64,000 bases of DNA from Pseudomonas sp. HN11 (lineage in GTDB: Bacteria > Pseudomonadota > Gammaproteobacteria > Pseudomonadales > Pseudomonadaceae): positions 496,001-560,000 of the forward strand of contig NZ_CP089985.1 in assembly GCF_021390155.1 (NCBI RefSeq), given 5' to 3'. This document shows positions 25,221 to 35,890 of the stretch, in pieces. Position 1 is the stretch's first letter. The number at the start of each line of letters is the position of its first letter. The notes below the pieces were generated by a model. It ran no database searches. It saw nothing but the letters and a program-made list of their open reading frames with translations, and was not told where the DNA came from. Position numbers and translations under genes: made by a program.

Positions 25221-26386
25221 GGCAACAGTTGCTCCCAGGCAGGTACGCCGATGGCGGGTTTTGGCAGGTCGGGCAGCGGCCCGCTGGCGCTCGGGCGGAT
25301 GCCGTCACGTTCCAGGCTGTTGATCACCCGATCGGAGAAGTCCGGCGCCAGGGCCAGTTTGGTCGGCCAGCCCACCAACAGGCGGCCTTCCTCGGCGATG
25401 AAGGCGTTGTCGGGGCGGGTGAGGCCTGATTGCAGGGGCTCGGCGCGGTCGACGCGCAGGGTGGCCCATTGGGTCTGGCTCATGTCGATCCACGGCAGCA
25501 ATTGCGCCAGCTCTTTCTGCGCGGTGGCAATCTGTTCTTCCGGCGTGCGTGCTACGCCCTCGGCTTCGGCAATGTCGCCGCCCATGTACCACACCCAGTT
25601 GCCGTCGGCGGCCGGGTGGGTGGTGATGGTGATACGCGGCTTGGTGCCGCCGCCCAGGCAGTGGGCATACAGCGGTTTCAGGCCGGGGCCTTTGGCGATG
25701 ATCATGTGCAAGGGACGCTTTTGCATCGCTGGCTGGCTCAGGCTCAGCGCGGTCAGCAGATCAGCCGTACCCGCGCCGGCACTCAGAACGATGCGCTGGG
25801 CGCGGATCTCGCGACTGTCCACCTTCAAGCCCACCAGGGCGTCGCCTTCCAGCAACGGCTCGATCTGTTGCCCGGCGAGCAAACCATCGCCGGCCAGTTG
25901 TGCCAGGCGCTCGATCAAGCTCGGTACGTCGATGACCAACTCTGCCAGGCGGTAGACCTTGCCCTTGAAGCGACGGTCTTGCAGGGCCGGCGGCAGGTCG
26001 TCGCCCTTGACCTGATCGACACGGCCGCGCACCGCCTTGCTGGCGAAAAAACTGGTGAGGTTGCCGGCGATCGTGCCGGGGGACCACAGGTAGTGTGCTT
26101 CGGACAACAGGCGCACACCGGACAGATCCAGCTCACCGTTGCCCGCCAGCGCTTCACGCCAGCGGCGCGGCATGTCGGCAATGGCTTCGGAGGCGCCGGT
26201 GAGGGCGCCATGCAGGGCGTATTTCGCACCGCCGTGAATGATCCCCTGGGACTTCACGCTTTGCCCGCCACCCAAGGTGGCACTTTCCACCAGCACCGTG
26301 GAAAACCCCTGGCGGCGCAGGCGCGCATTCAGCCAGAGGCCGGCAACCCCGGCGCCGACAATCAGAACGTCGGTGGAAATAGGCAT
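25217..26386 (-). CDS. FAD-dependent oxidoreductase (DAO / glycerol-3-phosphate dehydrogenase-like)
   Basis: This 389-residue flavoprotein of the D-amino-acid oxidase superfamily has an N-terminal Rossmann motif VLIVGAGVAGLWLNARL (Gly11, Gly13, Gly16), then KSQGIIHGGAKYAL, a signature also seen in glycerol-3-phosphate and L-2-hydroxyglutarate oxidases. A second FAD contact is IVLSAGAGTADLL. The substrate is not identifiable. It is the first gene of a minus-strand cluster with the aldo/keto reductase and the Nudix-like protein. Between its start and the SMR gene lies a short palindromic repeat. Confidence 0.85.
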   Translation of the reverse strand: MPISTDVLIVGAGVAGLWLNARLRRQGFSTVLVESATLGGGQSVKSQGIIHGGAKYALHGALTGASEAIADMPRRWREALAGNGELDLSGVRLLSEAHYLWSPGTIAGNLTSFFASKAVRGRVDQVKGDDLPPALQDRRFKGKVYRLAELVIDVPSLIERLAQLAGDGLLAGQQIEPLLEGDALVGLKVDSREIRAQRIVLSAGAGTADLLTALSLSQPAMQKRPLHMIIAKGPGLKPLYAHCLGGGTKPRITITTHPAADGNWVWYMGGDIAEAEGVARTPEEQIATAQKELAQLLPWIDMSQTQWATLRVDRAEPLQSGLTRPDNAFIAEEGRLLVGWPTKLALAPDFSDRVINSLERDGIRPSASGPLPDLPKPAIGVPAWEQLLP

Positions 26387-26431
26387 GCGCGCGGGACCTC
26401 TGGCGTAGAAAAAGGAGGGCTAGTATAGCGC

Positions 26432-26520
26432 GCAGCTGCAAGTTATCAGCTGCAAGCGGCAAGTTAGACGCCGACCGCGCTGCTTTTCTTGTCGCTTGCC
26501 GCTTAAAGCTAGCGGCTGCT
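26432..26520. repeat. GCGGCAAG-type palindromic repeat, copy A
   Basis: An intergenic segment is built from AGCTGCAAG and AGCGGCAAG units and their complements. AAGCGGCAAG (26454-26463) pairs perfectly with CTTGCCGCTT (26495-26504). A similar segment follows thiC at 32990-33070. This is a dispersed palindromic repeat distinct from the GTGGGAGCGGG REPs of this window. Confidence 0.65.
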
Positions 26521-26523
26521 TTC

Positions 26524-26859
26524 CTAATGCCCTGCTGTTTTCGAAAAAAGCTGGATCACCACCACGCCCAGCACAATCAGGCCCATCCCCAGCATCGCCG
26601 GGATATCCAGCTTTTGCCCGTAGATAAACAGCGCCGCGATGCTCACCATCACAATGCCCATCCCGGCCCACACGGCGTAGGCCACGCCCACCGGCACGGT
26701 GCGCACCACCAGCGTCAGCATCCAGAACGCCACGCCGTAGCCGACGATCACCAGTAGCAGCGGGATCGGCGTACTCCAGCCCTTGATGGCTTTCATGGAA
26801 ACGGTGGCGATCACTTCCGAGCAGATGGCAATGGCCAGGTAGCAGTAAGCGGCGTTCAT
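26524..26859 (-). CDS. emrE: EmrE-like small multidrug resistance transporter (SMR)
   Basis: This is a 111-residue protein with four membrane helices and the SMR hallmarks. Glu15 lies in AIAICSEVIATVSMK, the proton/drug-coupling glutamate. AYAVWAGMGIV is in helix 3 and GQKLDIPAMLGMGLI is in helix 4. It functions as an antiparallel dimer exporting quaternary cations in exchange for protons. It is divergent from a LysR-type regulator 102 bases away, which may control it. Confidence 0.92.
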   Translation of the reverse strand: MNAAYCYLAIAICSEVIATVSMKAIKGWSTPIPLLLVIVGYGVAFWMLTLVVRTVPVGVAYAVWAGMGIVMVSIAALFIYGQKLDIPAMLGMGLIVLGVVVIQLFSKTAGH

Positions 26860-26961
26860 GGGTCAATCCTCGGGGTAATGCAATCAGATAAGGCTGGCAT
26901 TCTAGAGTGTTGTCAGATGGGGTAAAGTCATTACCTATCCGAATTTGAGATGGGTTGAGCC

Positions 26962-27852
26962 ATGAGCGTGCAGTGGGATCTGGAGCAAATGCGCCTGTTT
27001 GTCAGCGTTGCCGAACAGCGCTCGTTTTCGGCGGTGGCGCGTCTGCAGCGCAGGGCGCAGTCGGCGGTGAGCAATGGGATTGCCATGCTGGAGGCAGACC
27101 TCGGCGTCAGCCTGTTCGAGCGTAACAGCGGCCGCCAACCTCGGCTGACCGAGGCCGGCAGCGTGTTGTTGGAGGAAGCGCGCGAAGTGTTGCGCCAGTG
27201 TGAGCGCCTCAATGGCCGGGCGTTATCTTTGACGCGTGGCGAAGAAGCACGCCTGCGTCTGGCCCAGGATGAGGCCATGTTGTTCCAGCCGGTCCTCGAT
27301 AGCCTTGAAGCGCTGGCCGGGCAGTACCCGTTGTTAGAGGTGCAGCTCTCCAGCGCTGCCCAGGGCGACGTGGCGCGCAAGCTGGTAGAGCGCAAGGCTG
27401 ACCTGGGCCTGCTGTTCTATCATGACCAGATCCCCGAAGCCCTGGAGCGGCGCGTGGTCGGCAGCGTCGAGATGGTCACGGTGTGCGGCGTGAATCACCC
27501 ACTGGCCAAGGAGCGGTACGTGACATGCCAGCGCCTGGCGCAGTTTCGCCAGTTGCTGATGTCGACCCAGACCAGCGTCTACCCCGGCAGCGAAGCCGCC
27601 AGCCCGCTGGTGTGGCGCGCCGACAGCTTCTACGTGTTGGCCGAATGGTTGATGAGCGGCCTGGGCTGGGCCTGGCTGCCCCGGCATATCGTGCAGTACC
27701 CGACCTATCAGCAACAAATGGTCGAACTGGACAGCGAATGGACGCCGCCGGCCCTGGTGGTGGAACTGGTCTGGCGCCGCGACGAGCACCTGGGCCCCGC
27801 TGCGCGTTTCCTGGCTGAACGATTTGCCGAGTGCTTGCAGGCGATCGACTGA
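26962..27852 (+). CDS. LysR-family transcriptional regulator
   Basis: This 296-residue LysR regulator has an N-terminal winged helix (about residues 8-65, MRLFVSVAEQRSFSAVARL and RRAQSAVSNGIAMLEADLG) and a C-terminal effector-binding domain. Note RAQSAVSNGIA where most members have QPAVSRQI. It diverges from the SMR gene and its stop precedes waaA by 23 bases. The target and inducer are unknown; autoregulation and control of the SMR gene are the usual arrangement. Confidence 0.9.
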   Translation: MSVQWDLEQMRLFVSVAEQRSFSAVARLQRRAQSAVSNGIAMLEADLGVSLFERNSGRQPRLTEAGSVLLEEAREVLRQCERLNGRALSLTRGEEARLRLAQDEAMLFQPVLDSLEALAGQYPLLEVQLSSAAQGDVARKLVERKADLGLLFYHDQIPEALERRVVGSVEMVTVCGVNHPLAKERYVTCQRLAQFRQLLMSTQTSVYPGSEAASPLVWRADSFYVLAEWLMSGLGWAWLPRHIVQYPTYQQQMVELDSEWTPPALVVELVWRRDEHLGPAARFLAERFAECLQAID

Positions 27853-27875
27853 AAAAGCCGATAAACTCCGCCGCC

Positions 27876-29153
27876 ATGAATAGAACTCTCTACAGCTGTC
27901 TGTTTTACCTGGCGCTGCCCCTGGTGGCTTTACGTCTGTGGCTGCGTGCGCGCAAGGCGCCGGCCTATGCCCAGCGCGTCGGCGAGCGTTTTTCCTATGG
28001 CTTGCCGGTGATGCAGCCGGGCGGGATCTGGGTGCATGCCGTGTCCGTGGGCGAGAGCATTGCCGCCGCGCCGATGGTGCGGGGGTTGCTGACGCGTTAT
28101 CCGACGCTGCCGATCACCGTTACGTGCATGACGCCAACCGGGTCCGAGCGCATCCAGGCGTTGTTCGCCAACGAGCCGCGCATCCAGCATTGCTACTTGC
28201 CGTATGACTTGCCGTGCGCCGCCAAACGTTTCCTCGACCGCGTGCAGCCGAAACTGGCGGTGATCATGGAAACCGAGCTGTGGCCCAACCATATCCACGC
28301 CTGCGCCCAACGCGGGATCCCGGTGGCATTGGCTAATGCACGGTTGTCGGCGCGTTCGGCCAAGGGCTACGCGCGCTTTGCCAAGCTGACAGCGCCGATG
28401 CTGTCGGAAATGAGCCTGTTCGCCGTGCAGACGCACACCGAAGCCCAGCGCTTCCTGAGCCTCGGCGCTCGGCCGGAAACCGTTGAGGTCACCGGCTCGA
28501 TCAAGTTCGACTTGACCATCGACCCCGAACTGCCAGCGCGGGCTGCTGCGTTGCGCGAGCAATGGGGTGCCCGCGAGCGCCCGGTGTGGATCGCCGCGAG
28601 CACCCATGCAGGTGAAGATGAAGTGGTGCTGGCGGCCCATCGCCAATTGCTCGAAAGCTATCCCAACGCGCTGCTGATTCTGGTGCCGCGCCACCAGGAA
28701 CGCTTCGCGCCGATGTTCGAACTGTGCGAGCAACAGGGTTTTGCCACGGTGCGTCGTTCCAGTGGCGAACCCGTCACCGCGAACACGTCGATATTGCTTG
28801 GCGACACTATGGGCGAGTTGCTGTTTCTCTACGCGTTGGCCGACAGCGCCTTCGTGGGCGGCAGCCTGGTGGCGACCGGCGGGCACAATCCACTGGAACC
28901 CGCTGCACTGGCCTTGCCGGTAATCATGGGGCCCCACGTGTTCAACTTCCTCGAGATCACCGCGATGATGCGCGAAGCCGGGGCGTTGCGAGAGGTGGAT
29001 GACGCCGAAGGATTGGCCGAAGCCGTGCGCCAATTGTTCGAACTGCCACAGGGTGCGCGCAAGATGGCACAGGCGGGACTCAAGGTGATGCAGGCCAACC
29101 AGGGCGCGTTGCAGCGTTTGCTGGATGGCTTGGGCAACCTACTGAATCACTGA
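27876..29153 (+). CDS. waaA: WaaA (KdtA), Kdo transferase
   Basis: This 425-residue enzyme transfers Kdo residues from CMP-Kdo to lipid IVA, the step before WaaC. ATG 27876 is used because it gives the standard N-terminus MNRTLYSCLFYLALPLVALRL (partial), a membrane-anchoring helix. The open frame upstream only reads through the LysR end. Motifs are GGIWVHAVSVGESIAAAPMV (near residue 49, with the catalytic Glu in VGES), METELWPNHI, and the donor site GGSLVATGGHNPLEPAALAL. It is separate from the main core cluster, as in P. aeruginosa. Confidence 0.96.
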   Translation: MNRTLYSCLFYLALPLVALRLWLRARKAPAYAQRVGERFSYGLPVMQPGGIWVHAVSVGESIAAAPMVRGLLTRYPTLPITVTCMTPTGSERIQALFANEPRIQHCYLPYDLPCAAKRFLDRVQPKLAVIMETELWPNHIHACAQRGIPVALANARLSARSAKGYARFAKLTAPMLSEMSLFAVQTHTEAQRFLSLGARPETVEVTGSIKFDLTIDPELPARAAALREQWGARERPVWIAASTHAGEDEVVLAAHRQLLESYPNALLILVPRHQERFAPMFELCEQQGFATVRRSSGEPVTANTSILLGDTMGELLFLYALADSAFVGGSLVATGGHNPLEPAALALPVIMGPHVFNFLEITAMMREAGALREVDDAEGLAEAVRQLFELPQGARKMAQAGLKVMQANQGALQRLLDGLGNLLNH

Positions 29154-29160
29154 CACCCCG

Positions 29161-29180
29161 CATTCGCGAGCAAGCCCGCA
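29161..29180. repeat. Single REP half-site between waaA and tolC
   Basis: CATTCGCGAGCAAGCCCGCA matches one arm of the REP palindromes at 49904 and 46971, but no second arm is present. It lies between convergent waaA and tolC. Confidence 0.6.
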
Positions 29181-29196
29181 TTAGTTTGCGATGTGC

Positions 29197-30636
29197 TTAA
29201 TAACCGGGGCGGGCCTTGAGTTGTTCGGCAGCCGCCTTGGCCAAGTCCGGTGGCAGGAAGTCGCGGTCCGGGTTGTAATCCGCCTTGAGGTAGCGCGCCA
29301 GGTCCTGCAAGTCGCCTGGGTTCAAGGTGCCTGCCGCCTGCTTCAGGCGCAGGTTGTCGAGGATGTAGTCGTAGCGGCTGTTGTTGTAGTTGCGCACCGA
29401 CGCGTAGAGCTGGCGCTGTGAGTCCAGCACATCGACGATGTTGCGCGTGCCCACCTGGTAACCGATTTCCGTGGCTTCCACTGCGCTCTGGTTGGAGATG
29501 ATCGACTGGCGGCGCGCCTGTACCTGCTCCACATCGGTGTTCACCGCACGGTGCAGGTTGCGAGTGTTTTCCACCACCTGGCGGCGCAGGCCTTCGCGCT
29601 GCTGCTCGGTCTGGCCCAGTCGTGAGTAGGACTCACGTACTTGGGAGCTGGTCAGCCCACCGCTGTAGATCGGGATGCTCAGGCGCAGACCGATGGTGCG
29701 TTGTTCCACATCGCCACGGTACGGCGTGCCGAAGGCATTCGGGTTGCTGAAGCCCAGGGCGTCGTTGTCACCTTTTTCGTATTGCGCCACGGCGTCCAGG
29801 GTCGGCGCATGCCCGGCCTTGCGCTGCTTGAGGGTTTCCTCGGCGGCGGTAACGGCGTAGTTGCTGGCAAGCAGGTTCAGGTTCTGACGGCCGGCGGTTT
29901 CGACCCAGGCCTTGGCGTCGTTCGGCAGCGGCGGCAACACCGGCAGAGTGTGGACGATGCCCTGTATGGAGTTGTACTGACGGTTGGTCAGGGTGATCAG
30001 TGCTTCCAACGCGTCTTCGACCTGGCGCTGGGCCAGGATGCGGTTGGCGCGGGCAGTGTCGTAGCTGGCCTGGGACTGCAGCACGTCGGTCTTGTCCGAT
30101 AGGCCGACGTCGAAGCGCTCGTTGGACTGGTCCAGTTGGCGCTTGAAGGCGTTTTCTTCGGCCTTGGTCGACGCCAGGTTGTCCTGGGCGCGCAGCACGG
30201 CAAAGTAGTTTTCGGCGCTTTGCAGGATCAGGTTTTGTTCGGTAGCGGACAGTTGCAGCGCGGCCTGCTCATTGGTGGCCTCGGCCGCCTGCAACTGGAA
30301 CCAGCGGTCAGCGCGGAACAGCGGCTGGCTCAAAGTGGCCCGCCAAGAGTGCGCATCGCGGTTGGCGGTGGCGGCGGGCGTGTCGATCTGGGTGCGCACG
30401 TTATTGATATCGGCACCACCGGTCAGGTTCGGCAGCAGTCCGGCGCGGGCCTGGGGCACCACTTCTTTTTGCGCGCCGTATTGCGCGCGCGCGGCGGCCA
30501 GGTCGGCGTTGTTGTCGACTGCTTCCTGGTAGACGCTGACCAAGTCAGTTTTAGCGGACAAGGGCGCTTCTGCTGCCCAGACCATTCCGTTGGTCGCACA
30601 AGACACGGCAAGAGCCAGTGAAAGTTTGCGCAGCAT
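29197..30636 (-). CDS. tolC: TolC-family outer membrane efflux channel
   Basis: This 479-residue outer-membrane factor has a signal peptide (MLRKLSLALAVSCATNGMVWAA, seen here as MLRKLSLALAVSCATNG and MVWAA) and two homologous OEP repeats. The first contains RATLSQPLFRADRWFQLQAA and VGLSDKTDVLQSQASYDTAR. The second contains GLRLSIPIYSGGLTSSQVRE and VGTRNIVDVLDSQRQLY. Trimers form the beta-barrel and alpha-barrel duct used by type I secretion and RND pumps. Upstream on its strand, ATCCATAATAT around 30655-30664 could be a -10. It diverges from the thiC riboswitch. Confidence 0.92.
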   Translation of the reverse strand: MLRKLSLALAVSCATNGMVWAAEAPLSAKTDLVSVYQEAVDNNADLAAARAQYGAQKEVVPQARAGLLPNLTGGADINNVRTQIDTPAATANRDAHSWRATLSQPLFRADRWFQLQAAEATNEQAALQLSATEQNLILQSAENYFAVLRAQDNLASTKAEENAFKRQLDQSNERFDVGLSDKTDVLQSQASYDTARANRILAQRQVEDALEALITLTNRQYNSIQGIVHTLPVLPPLPNDAKAWVETAGRQNLNLLASNYAVTAAEETLKQRKAGHAPTLDAVAQYEKGDNDALGFSNPNAFGTPYRGDVEQRTIGLRLSIPIYSGGLTSSQVRESYSRLGQTEQQREGLRRQVVENTRNLHRAVNTDVEQVQARRQSIISNQSAVEATEIGYQVGTRNIVDVLDSQRQLYASVRNYNNSRYDYILDNLRLKQAAGTLNPGDLQDLARYLKADYNPDRDFLPPDLAKAAAEQLKARPGY

Positions 30637-30796
30637 GAGGCGATCCCTAGATAAATATTATGGATATAATTTAGCGCCCAAGGCTAAGGCTCGCCCTGTG
30701 TGGCGTCAAGCCTTGAAGCAGTCCCCGAGTGTAGTGGCGCGATCACCACACAACAATCCTGCAAAAGAGCCATTCATCACGCTGAATGCACCGCTA

Positions 30797-30827
30797 TTGG
30801 CAATTTGCCCGCACCATGGTCTAGACT
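30797..30827 (+). promoter_or_regulatory. Candidate promoter of the thiC transcript
   Basis: TTGGCA (30797-30802) and TAGACT (30822-30827) are separated by 19 bases and lie just before the riboswitch. The spacing is long, so this is a candidate only. Confidence 0.35.
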
Positions 30828-30835
30828 GGCCGCGT

Positions 30836-30926
30836 TCTTGTCGGGGTGCCTTGTTGGAAGGCTGAGATCGGTAAATACCGGATCCCGTTGAACCTGATCA
30901 GGTTAGCGCCTGCGTAGGGAACAAGA
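30836..30926 (+). ncRNA. TPP (THI-element) riboswitch
   Basis: All conserved blocks are present in order. P1 is closed by TCTTGT (30836-30841) with ACAAGA (30921-30926). GGGGTGCC follows P1, then GGCTGAGAT, then GAACCTGATCAGGTTAGCGC and TGCGTAGGGAACAAGA. This is the thiamine pyrophosphate sensor that usually represses thiC by hiding its ribosome binding site or ending transcription. About 160 bases separate it from the thiC start. I do not see a long U-tract terminator there, so translational control or Rho-dependent control is possible. Confidence 0.97.
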
Positions 30927-31071
30927 TTTCTCGTCACCCGGCGAGTCCTCTTGTGCTTCGTCCGGGATGCTGTTCGCTTATTGAGCAGCCCTCGTGCATT
31001 GAGCACAGCACTGGTTTCAGTGCGTCCATCCGTCACAGGTTCGCTCCGACAAAAATCCACCGCCTGGATAA

Positions 31072-32989
<1,918 letters not shown>

Positions 32990-32991
<2 letters not shown>

Positions 32992-33070
32992 GCGGCAAGC
33001 GGCAAGCTGCAAGTTAGAGGCAGAAGCAGTTCTGCTTTTACTTGGAGCTTGCGGCTTGAAACTTGCGGCC
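32990..33070. repeat. GCGGCAAG-type palindromic repeat, copy B
   Basis: AGCGGCAAGCGGCAAGCTGC (32991-33010) and the imperfect complementary arm GAGCTTGCGGCTTGAAACTT (33045-33064) form a long hairpin whose centre contains AGAAGCAGTTCTGCTTTT. It starts at the thiC stop codon and ends about 25 bases before the cytX start. It is related to the segment at 26432-26520. Confidence 0.7.
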
Positions 33071-33095
33071 CTATTCGCTCACAAGGACATTTGCC

Positions 33096-34373
33096 TTGAA
33101 CACCTACTCTCCCGACAACGCCGTCCCCGCCTCCCGGCGTGTCTTCGGCGCCCGCGACCTGTTCTCCCTCTGGTTCTCCCTCGGCATCGGTCTGATGGTC
33201 CTGCAAACCGGCGCGCTGCTCGCGCCGGGCCTGGGCCTGTCCGGCTCATTGCTGGCCATCTTCCTCGGCACCCTGGTCGGCGTACTGTTGCTGGCCGCCG
33301 TCGGCGTAATCGGCAGCGACACCGGCCTGTCCGCCATGGCGGCCCTTAAGCTCAGCCTGGGCGCAAAGGGTGCGAGCCTGCCGGCACTGCTCAACCTGTT
33401 GCAACTGATCGGCTGGGGCTCGTTTGAAATCATCGTGATGCGAGACGCGGCCAGCCTGTTGGGCACACGGGCGTTCAGTGAGAGCAGCCTATTGGCCGCT
33501 CCATTGCTGTGGACCCTGTTCTTCGGCGGCCTGGCGACACTGCTGGCGGTCAGTGGTCCGCTGACCTTCGTGCGCCAGATCCTGCGTAAATGGGGCATCT
33601 GGCTGCTCCTCGCCGCCTGTCTGTGGCTCACCTGGAACCTGTTCGCCAAAGCCGACCTCGCCGCGCTCTGGGCTCAGGTCGGTGACGGTTCAATGTCGTT
33701 TGCAGTGGGTTTTGATATTGCTATTGCCATGCCGCTGTCGTGGCTGCCGCTGATTGCCGACTACTCACGCTTCGGCAAACGCGCGAAAAGCGTGTTTGGC
33801 GGCACAGCCCTGGGCTTCTTTATCGGTAACTTCTGGTTGATGAGCCTGGGCGTGGCCTACACCCTGGCATTCGCGCCGAGCGGTGAGGTGAATGCGCTGT
33901 TGCTGGCGTTGGCCGGGGCTGGCCTGGGGATTCCGCTTCTATTGATTCTGTTGGACGAATCGGAAAACGCCTTCGCCGATATTCACTCGGCGGCGGTTTC
34001 CAGCGGGATAGTGTTGCGGTTGAAGGTCGAGCACCTGGCGCTGGCGATCGGCGTGATCTGCACGCTGATCGCCTGTTTCGCACCCCTGGCTCAATACCAG
34101 AATTTCCTGCTGCTGATCGGCTCGGTATTCGCGCCGCTGTTTGGGGTAGTACTGGTGGATCATTTCATCCTGCGCCGTCGTAGCGCAGGTGTTGTAGCCA
34201 GCCTGCGTTGGCCAGCGCTACTCGCCTGGTTGGGTGGCATTGCGACTTACCACTTGCTGGCCAATCTGTATCCGGATATCGGTGCGACCCTGCCGGCACT
34301 GGCGCTGGCAGGGCTGTTGCAGCTCATCCTTGGCCGGGTTTTCAGCGGCGCGCGGGCACCAGTTCAGGCTTGA
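33096..34373 (+). CDS. cytX: CytX-like hydroxymethylpyrimidine/cytosine permease (NCS1 family)
   Basis: This 425-residue protein has about twelve membrane helices and is of the NCS1 nucleobase transporter family. The start is TTG 33096, supported by AAGGA (33083-33087); a TTG at 33063 would add eleven residues without support. The N-terminus has RDLFSLWFSLGIGLMVLQTG, and mid-protein has AVGFDIAIAMPLSWLPLIAD, typical of CytX. Its position directly after thiC suggests uptake of the thiamine pyrimidine precursor, which is inferred. A palindromic repeat separates the two, so it may be attenuated relative to thiC. The 3' end overlaps the convergent lipoprotein gene by 32 bases. Confidence 0.85.
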   Translation: MNTYSPDNAVPASRRVFGARDLFSLWFSLGIGLMVLQTGALLAPGLGLSGSLLAIFLGTLVGVLLLAAVGVIGSDTGLSAMAALKLSLGAKGASLPALLNLLQLIGWGSFEIIVMRDAASLLGTRAFSESSLLAAPLLWTLFFGGLATLLAVSGPLTFVRQILRKWGIWLLLAACLWLTWNLFAKADLAALWAQVGDGSMSFAVGFDIAIAMPLSWLPLIADYSRFGKRAKSVFGGTALGFFIGNFWLMSLGVAYTLAFAPSGEVNALLLALAGAGLGIPLLLILLDESENAFADIHSAAVSSGIVLRLKVEHLALAIGVICTLIACFAPLAQYQNFLLLIGSVFAPLFGVVLVDHFILRRRSAGVVASLRWPALLAWLGGIATYHLLANLYPDIGATLPALALAGLLQLILGRVFSGARAPVQA

Positions 34374-35079
34374 GGATGCCGTCCAGCCGCGAGTAAGGAA
34401 TCTGCAACTCGACGTGGCCCAGGGCATACGGTGCGATAGTGGTGGTGGGGTATTTGAGGATCACGCCACCATAGGTCAGCGCCACGTTCGGGGTTTTCTG
34501 GAAGGGGTAGGTTTTCACAAACTCCGGCTCCAGGCTCAGGCGGGTGCTGATCAGCCAGCTGTTGTGAGCAACTTGAGCTGCTTTCCAGAACGCATCTTCC
34601 TTGCCGGGCAGCAGCATATCGGTGAGGGGCAGGGCCTTTTGCTGCTGACGCGAATAGTTGATGAATGCACGGCCCGGCTCGCCATGAGTCGCGCCCTGAT
34701 CCAGGTAGCTGGACAACTCGATGATCACCAGACCGTCATGCTGCTCCCGTACCTTGGCCTGCAAATACATGCTGTTGCGCGGCGCGGCGGTGCGCAGGAA
34801 CTGCTCGCTGTACGTCGCGAGGCTGGTGGGCAGCGGGTCGGCCTGGGTCATTTCCAGCAGGCGCTGTTCGATCAAGGCATCCAGCTTGGGCTCCTTGGCG
34901 AAGTGCACGGTGTCGATATTCACCAATGGGCAATCGGTGCTGCCGCAGCCCGGCTTGCTTTGCTCGGTGGCGTCGCGAGTGGCTTCCAGCGGGGTCTTGA
35001 AGCTCGGTTGGAACAGGCTCTGGCAAGCGCCGAGGGTCAATGCAATGCAGGCCACGGAGGCGATTTTTAAAAGCGACAT
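34342..35079 (-). CDS. RsiV-like (DUF3298) lipoprotein
   Basis: This 245-residue lipoprotein has lipobox TLGAC near residue 19. The rest matches the DUF3298/DUF4163 fold found in RsiV-type proteins, with VNIDTVHFAKEPKLDALIEQ, SSYLDQGATHGEPGRAFINY (a conserved GxxHG-like segment) and the C-terminal TIAPYALGHVELQIPYSRL typical of the DUF3298 end. The function is unknown; RsiV homologues bind lysozyme, but no anti-sigma domain is present here. Its 3' end overlaps cytX from the opposite strand. Confidence 0.78.
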   Translation of the reverse strand: MSLLKIASVACIALTLGACQSLFQPSFKTPLEATRDATEQSKPGCGSTDCPLVNIDTVHFAKEPKLDALIEQRLLEMTQADPLPTSLATYSEQFLRTAAPRNSMYLQAKVREQHDGLVIIELSSYLDQGATHGEPGRAFINYSRQQQKALPLTDMLLPGKEDAFWKAAQVAHNSWLISTRLSLEPEFVKTYPFQKTPNVALTYGGVILKYPTTTIAPYALGHVELQIPYSRLDGILKPELVPARR

Positions 35080-35272
35080 GTAAGTCCTTCGTCTATCGAG
35101 AAGAGCGAAATTTGTGGAGCTTCGACTGCCGGCGCGGCAGTCAGTTCGCCACTAAGCTGATTAGAGTGTGTTTGACGCCCGCCGTCTATCCCGGCAACTG
35201 GAAAGGGGCTGCATCCAGAGGCGTGAGCGCGTTAGGATGGCGCCAATTGCGCAGGCTTAACGAGGATGGGAT

Positions 35273-35890
35273 ATGACGGATTTTGCAAAATCGACGCCGA
35301 ACAAGATCGAAATTGTTCAGCGCGAGAATGCCTTCAAGGGGTTCTATCAGCTCGACCGCCTGCAGTTGCGCCACGAAAAATTCGATGGCGGCATGAGTCG
35401 CGTGATCAACCGCGAAGTGTTTGTTCGTCATGATGCCGTGTGTGTATTGCCTTACGATCCGCAGCGCGATGAAGTGGTGTTGAACGAGCAGTTCCGCGTC
35501 GGCGCCATGGGCCGCACGGACAACCCCTGGTTGATCGAGATGGTTGCCGGCCTGATCGACAAGGATGAGCAACCGGAGGAGGTTGCACACCGCGAAGCCG
35601 AGGAGGAAGCTGGGCTGACATTCTCCGCGCTGTGGCCCATCACCAAATATTTTCCGTCGCCCGGCGGCAGTACAGAATATGTGCACTTGTACCTGGGTCG
35701 CTGCGACAGCGCCGGAGTAGGGGGCGTCCATGGATTGGAAGAAGAAGCTGAAGATATCCGCGTCACCGTATGGGCCTTCGAAGATGCCCTGCAAGCGGTG
35801 CGTGACGGCAAAATTTCCAACGCAGCCAGCATTATCGCCCTGCAATGGCTTGCGCTTAACCGCGCGGAAGTGAGGGGGTTATGGCAGTAA
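35273..35890 (+). CDS. nudF: NudF, ADP-ribose pyrophosphatase
   Basis: This 205-residue Nudix hydrolase cleaves ADP-ribose to AMP and ribose 5-phosphate. The Nudix box spans residues 93-115, with Gly93, Glu99, Arg107-Glu108 and the Glu pair in AEEEAGL. The upstream EMVAGLIDKDE and downstream YFPSPGGSTEYVHLYLGR are typical of NudF. The start has GAGGATGGG before it. It overlaps the next gene by ten bases and begins a run with the DUF1249 gene, cpdA and yqiA, a conserved gammaproteobacterial order next to parE. Confidence 0.94.
   Translation: MTDFAKSTPNKIEIVQRENAFKGFYQLDRLQLRHEKFDGGMSRVINREVFVRHDAVCVLPYDPQRDEVVLNEQFRVGAMGRTDNPWLIEMVAGLIDKDEQPEEVAHREAEEEAGLTFSALWPITKYFPSPGGSTEYVHLYLGRCDSAGVGGVHGLEEEAEDIRVTVWAFEDALQAVRDGKISNAASIIALQWLALNRAEVRGLWQ

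Noticed and set aside
24414-25955. Plus-strand ORF of 513 codons opposite the aldo/keto reductase and flavoprotein
   Set aside because: It runs across the boundary of two well-supported genes on the other strand and has no motif.
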